A stretch of 8,460 nt of DNA, from the NCBI GenBank assembly GCA_028289265.1, contig JAQGGU010000099.1:1-8460 (forward strand), given 5' to 3'. Source of the stretch: Candidatus Saccharimonadota bacterium (GTDB lineage: Bacteria > Patescibacteriota > Saccharimonadia > Saccharimonadales > UBA4665). Positions 6,179 to 8,460 of the stretch are shown one piece after another. Numbering within the stretch: position 1 is the stretch's first letter; each line of letters starts with the position of its first letter. A model generated the notes under the pieces. The model was given only the letters and a program-made list of their open reading frames with translations. It was not told the origin of the DNA and ran no database searches. A program made the translations under genes and the position numbers.

Positions 6179-7162
6179 CTAATTGAGTACGAAGTAGTCG
6201 AAGCCAAATGAGGCGTTCGCAGGAGGAACGGTAGCGGCACAGATGCTGAAGCTTGTCGATGAACGGTTGACGTAGTACGTTATTGTACCGGCGTCTGACC
6301 CGACGGGAGTTATGAGTACGCGCGGTGTAGCGTTGAAGCGGGTTGCGAAGTTGACTGTTACGAAGCAGCCAGCCGATGGGCTGCTGCCTGTGTTTATATT
6401 AACGAAGCCAGCAGTGTCAGAGCCGCTTACGGATGCGGTACCACCTCCACCTACGGCGTTGCCTACGCTCCGGCTAGGTGTCGGACCTCCGGCTGTTATG
6501 TGCCTTGTCAGAGTTAGGTCACCCAGTAACTGTAGGCTGCTGACGCTAATTTGCGGTGCAGTTAAAGGTCCGCCGAATGTCCCGCCTCCGCTGACAGCTA
6601 TGTTCCGACGGATGTTTAGCTGACCTTGGACCGAGGCGTCGCCGCCGATATTCAGTGATTTATTCACATTCATTTCGTCAAAGTTGCTCTGTCCCGACAC
6701 GGTGATGCCCGGGAGGGAAAGAGGACCACCGACACGCAATTGGCCGGCAACTTCCAATGTATCGCGAACGAGGACTTTACCGGCAAATACAGCGTTCGAT
6801 TGTATATTCAGAATTTGTTTTGGATCGCCTACGGTCGCATCACTATTGCTAAGCTGTTTGAGGGTATCGCTGGACAGGTCTTGGGTACTAATAGCTGAAG
6901 GGTCTTTTGTCTCTCGGCTAGCCAGTGCGGTGATAACTAAGATGGCGCCCGCAAGTACTAATACAAGGAGGAAAAAGAGCAAGTATATATTAAAGCGGTG
7001 CCCGTACTTGCGTAATGGCCCGGAAAGTTTAGGTCCCTTCTTCTTTTGGTCTCCCCCAGTACCGGGAGCGTCTTGAACGGGGACTGATGAACTTAAGGCA
7101 TCTGGATTAGTAGTATCTATCGATGATCCGGTGTCGGCTGATTTTTTGTTTGCGTTGTCCAT
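6179..7162 (-). CDS. Membrane-anchored spike / tail-fibre-like surface protein
   Basis: The 327-residue protein has a Ser/Pro/Gly-rich cytoplasmic head (1-50) ending in basic residues, then one membrane helix (about 57-81), giving N-in, C-out topology. Residues 118-225 are short alternating-hydrophobic strands with Gly turns (LEVAGQLRVGG, SLNIGGDASVQG, LQLLGDLTLTRHITAGG). This is the pattern of a beta-helix or trimeric fibre shaft. A Gly-rich linker leads to a C-terminal domain (240-327; GSDTAGFVNINTG, Cys266, Cys308) that I recall from CPR surface proteins and phage-fibre-like tips. The two Cys could form a disulfide. The role is probably in surface adhesion or a cell-envelope appendage; no enzymatic motif is seen. 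It is convergent to the F1-like operon and divergent from the next secreted gene. The start ATG (7160-7162 complement) has a weak AAGAG upstream. Confidence 0.85.
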   Translation of the reverse strand: MDNANKKSADTGSSIDTTNPDALSSSVPVQDAPGTGGDQKKKGPKLSGPLRKYGHRFNIYLLFFLLVLVLAGAILVITALASRETKDPSAISTQDLSSDTLKQLSNSDATVGDPKQILNIQSNAVFAGKVLVRDTLEVAGQLRVGGPLSLPGITVSGQSNFDEMNVNKSLNIGGDASVQGQLNIRRNIAVSGGGTFGGPLTAPQISVSSLQLLGDLTLTRHITAGGPTPSRSVGNAVGGGGTASVSGSDTAGFVNINTGSSPSAGCFVTVNFATRFNATPRVLITPVGSDAGTITYYVNRSSTSFSICAATVPPANASFGFDYFVLN

Positions 7163-7182
7163 AAGCGCTCTTGCTGTATCTC

Positions 7183-7211
7183 ACTATACAAGACTTATAT
7201 ATAAACGTAAA
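7183..7211 (-). promoter_or_regulatory. Candidate promoter of the spike protein gene
   Basis: Read on the minus strand, TTTACG (7211-7206, 4 of 6 matches to the -35 consensus) is followed by a 17-bp spacer and TATAGT (7188-7183, 5 of 6 matches to the -10 consensus). The start codon at 7162 would then have a leader of roughly 14 nt. It is back to back with the promoter of the rightward gene. Confidence 0.45.
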
Positions 7212-7229
7212 CGGTTTTAGGGTATCTCA

Positions 7230-7258
7230 TTGAGTATTTAATGCTTATGCTGCATAAT
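7230..7258 (+). promoter_or_regulatory. Candidate promoter of the secreted protein at 7269
   Basis: TTGAGT (7230-7235, 4 of 6) is separated by exactly 17 bp from CATAAT (7253-7258, 5 of 6). Transcription would begin around 7265, about 4 nt before the ATG at 7269. No Shine-Dalgarno sequence is possible in so short a leader and none is seen, so the mRNA is probably leaderless, as proposed for the operon at 50. Confidence 0.45.
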
Positions 7259-7264
7259 AAGCAT
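7241..7264. promoter_or_regulatory. 8-bp perfect inverted repeat over the -10 box, possible operator
   Basis: ATGCTTAT (7241-7248) and ATAAGCAT (7257-7264) are perfect inverted repeats with an 8-nt spacer. After one mismatch, two more pairs (7238-7239 with 7266-7267) extend the dyad. It covers the -10 box and the predicted start site of the rightward gene, where a dimeric repressor would block transcription. No regulator is encoded in the window, so the role is inferred from placement only. Confidence 0.4.
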
Positions 7265-7268
7265 AAAT

Positions 7269-8006
7269 ATGTTTCGGGCAAAACAAATATTAGCGGCGTG
7301 CATGCTCTGTTTACTCTCGGTGTTATCGTATACACCTGCTGTACACGCCGCCCAGTCAAACTCTTCAAATTATGGAGTTAGTGAAGTAAACTTCGGTTCC
7401 GGCGGCTCACTCCAATCCTGTTCTGGTTCCTACTGTTCAAAACAGTCTGCCGGTGAACTGACGGTAGGTTCAAGTTCGAGTGCGAACTATACAGCAAGGA
7501 GTGGATTCAATACAGATCGTGAAGAGTTCTTGGAGGTTTCGGTAACGGGAACTACGATTAATTTTGGCGTGCTTGAGTCCTTCGCTACGAAATTCGGCAG
7601 TTCTACATTTTCAATACGCGCGTTCCCTGCGCATGGCTATAATGTAATTGTAGACGGGTTTGCGCCTAGGAGTACTTCAGGTAACAGCATTGCGGCCATG
7701 TCGAGCGCTACGACTTCGCAGATTGGGGTGGAACAGTTCGGGATAAACTTGCGCCAGAACACGACACCTGCAGTAGGTGCGGACCCTGTGTTATTCCCGG
7801 ATAGCACGTTTGCTTTTGGCGCAGCGGCTACCGGTTACAATTCTCCAAATAACTACAAGTTCGTAGCAGGGGACACCATCGCATCATCACCTAAAGGTAC
7901 GGGGCGCACAAACTATACGTTATCAATAATAGCGAATATCAGTACAAACACTCCGAGCGGTTCATATTCCGGAAGGCTTGGAATCATAGCCGTACCGACT
8001 TTTTGA
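7269..8006 (+). CDS. Secreted beta-rich protein of a Patescibacteria-type family, function unknown
   Basis: The 245-residue protein has a clear signal peptide (1-28, hydrophobic core ILAACMLCLLSVL, cleavage near VHAA). The mature N-terminus is Ser/Asn/Gly-rich with a CSGSYC pair (51-56). Residues 60-82 (SAGELTVGSSSSANYTARSG) and the following INFGVLESF, AHGYNVIVDG and QFGINLRQNT segments form a strand-rich domain that ends in SGSYSGRLGIIAV. I recognise this overall style from secreted proteins of Saccharibacteria-like genomes, with some resemblance to WxL or spore-coat-U-like beta domains, but I cannot name a family. No membrane anchor follows the signal peptide, so it is probably exported or loosely surface-bound. 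The ATG at 7269 is favoured because the signal peptide starts there. It sits upstream of, and in the same direction as, another secreted protein gene. Confidence 0.85.
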   Translation: MFRAKQILAACMLCLLSVLSYTPAVHAAQSNSSNYGVSEVNFGSGGSLQSCSGSYCSKQSAGELTVGSSSSANYTARSGFNTDREEFLEVSVTGTTINFGVLESFATKFGSSTFSIRAFPAHGYNVIVDGFAPRSTSGNSIAAMSSATTSQIGVEQFGINLRQNTTPAVGADPVLFPDSTFAFGAAATGYNSPNNYKFVAGDTIASSPKGTGRTNYTLSIIANISTNTPSGSYSGRLGIIAVPTF

Positions 8007-8034
8007 GAGATTTTCGACATCTGATGAAAAACAC

Positions 8035-8063
8035 TTGCACAACTTACTATGCTTATGTTAAAT
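8035..8063 (+). promoter_or_regulatory. Candidate promoter of the secreted protein at 8109
   Basis: TTGCAC (8035-8040) and TTAAAT (8058-8063) are 17 bp apart. Each is only a partial match to consensus, with TTG conserved in the -35 and four of six positions in the -10. A TG just before the -10 may strengthen it. The leader of about 40 nt contains an A-rich unstructured stretch (roughly 8072-8098) ahead of the ribosome site. Confidence 0.4.
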
Positions 8064-8096
8064 TGCAGTTACCAATCAAAAATAAAAAATAAAATT

Positions 8097-8102
8097 AAGG
8101 AG
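8097..8102 (+). promoter_or_regulatory. Strong Shine-Dalgarno site fixing the start at 8109
   Basis: AAGGAG lies 6 nt before the ATG at 8109 and follows an A-rich leader. It is the strongest ribosome site in the window, contrasts with the leaderless start at 7269, and supports the partial gene downstream as real and well translated. Confidence 0.75.
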
Positions 8103-8108
8103 AAATCC

Positions 8109-8460
8109 ATGAGATATATTAAAAGCCAGTTAGGCCGCGGAAGCCTTATGGTTACTGCGATGGCCTTTTTGGCTGCAGTGGTATTTCCAGCGGTCGGGCC
8201 AACGCAGGCTGCTTCGGCAGGAGTGCTTGGATCCAGGAAAGTCACCATAGGTAGCTCAGCAGACGGCAATACGTCCGCAGACGCCAACGGCGTCGCCGTA
8301 GCTGCCGGAAGCGGCGGCAACGGTGCGCAAACGAAGCACACCTTCACCTTTACGCCGACCGCCGCCACCATCGGCTCAATGGTCTTCATGTATTGCAACA
8401 CGCCATTTGAGGGCACCACCTGTGCCAGCCCGACTGGCCTGGATGTCAGCACGGTGAACG
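8109..8460 (+). CDS. Secreted protein, partial at the window end, function unknown
   Basis: The frame is open for 117 codons from ATG 8109 to the window edge. The product begins with a basic N-region (MRYIKSQLGRG), a hydrophobic core (LMVTAMAFLAAVVFPAV) and a cleavage region TQAASA, so it is exported (cleavage near 34-37). The mature part is Gly/Ala/Ser-rich to about residue 74. A beta-rich domain then begins, TKHTFTFTPTAATIGSMVFMYC, with Cys96 and Cys105 that could pair, and a CASPTGLDVS segment. I recognise this pattern from surface proteins of Saccharibacteria-like genomes but cannot assign a function. The C-terminus, and any anchor or sorting signal, lies outside the window. It is probably a separately transcribed neighbour of the secreted gene at 7269. 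Confidence 0.8.
   Translation, partial: MRYIKSQLGRGSLMVTAMAFLAAVVFPAVGPTQAASAGVLGSRKVTIGSSADGNTSADANGVAVAAGSGGNGAQTKHTFTFTPTAATIGSMVFMYCNTPFEGTTCASPTGLDVSTVN

Noticed and set aside
6312..7076. Two plus-strand open frames opposite the spike gene
   Set aside because: Pro/Arg-rich antisense products with no signal peptide or domain; the minus-strand frame has a membrane helix and structured repeats.
8069..8452. Minus-strand open frame at the window end
   Set aside because: It is antisense to the partial secreted gene at 8109, which has a strong ribosome site and a signal peptide.
1..8460. Alternative genetic code (UGA read as an amino acid, as in some Patescibacteria)
   Set aside because: Genes end cleanly at TGA as well as TAA and TAG, for example in the ATGA overlaps of delta/alpha and alpha/gamma, and no conserved domain runs through a TGA.
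1..8460. CRISPR arrays, tRNA or rRNA genes, insertion sequences
   Set aside because: No regularly spaced repeats, RNA gene folds, transposase motifs or terminal inverted repeats were seen.

Overview
The window reads as bacterial DNA with the standard code, compact coding and several secreted, Ser/Thr/Gly-rich proteins. Their style is what I know from Patescibacteria (CPR), most likely Candidatus Saccharibacteria (TM7). The basis is the two secreted beta proteins at 7269-8006 and 8109-8460, the spike-like protein at 6179-7162, and the divergent F1 subunits. This placement is recognition by eye, not a database result.

Region 1 (1-6030) is one plus-strand operon of seven genes in the order: c-like fusion protein, b, delta, alpha, gamma, beta, epsilon. 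The junctions are tight: b/delta overlap by 8 nt, delta/alpha by 4 and alpha/gamma by 4. The catalytic alpha and beta subunits keep their Walker motifs, catalytic glutamate and arginine finger, so ATP hydrolysis is expected. The membrane side is unusual. In the usual place of atpE stands a 279-residue protein with a signal peptide, about 170 residues of predicted extracytoplasmic beta domain, and a C-terminal two-helix hairpin. That hairpin looks like an F-type c subunit, including a GRNP loop, but has Ile where the ion-binding Asp/Glu should be. A candidate promoter directly upstream, with an almost leaderless start, suggests this is the first cistron and that no subunit a gene precedes it in the transcript. 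Epsilon lacks its C-terminal helices. Beta has a short C-terminus and replaced adenine-pocket aromatics.

My main hypothesis is that this is an F1-like motor coupled to a non-ion-translocating membrane ring that carries extracytoplasmic domains. It would be comparable in concept to the F1-like X0 ATPases of Mycoplasma, rather than an ordinary ATP synthase. The alternative is a divergent ATP synthase whose real a and c genes lie elsewhere. The window cannot decide between them.

Region 2 (6031-6178) is a gap between convergent genes with two hairpins but no clear U-tract. Region 3 (6179-7162, minus) encodes a membrane-anchored, tail-fibre-like spike protein. Region 4 (7163-7268) is a divergent promoter region with an 8-bp perfect dyad over the rightward -10 box. 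Region 5 (7269-8460) holds two tandem secreted proteins. The second is cut by the window end and has a strong Shine-Dalgarno sequence and an A-rich leader.
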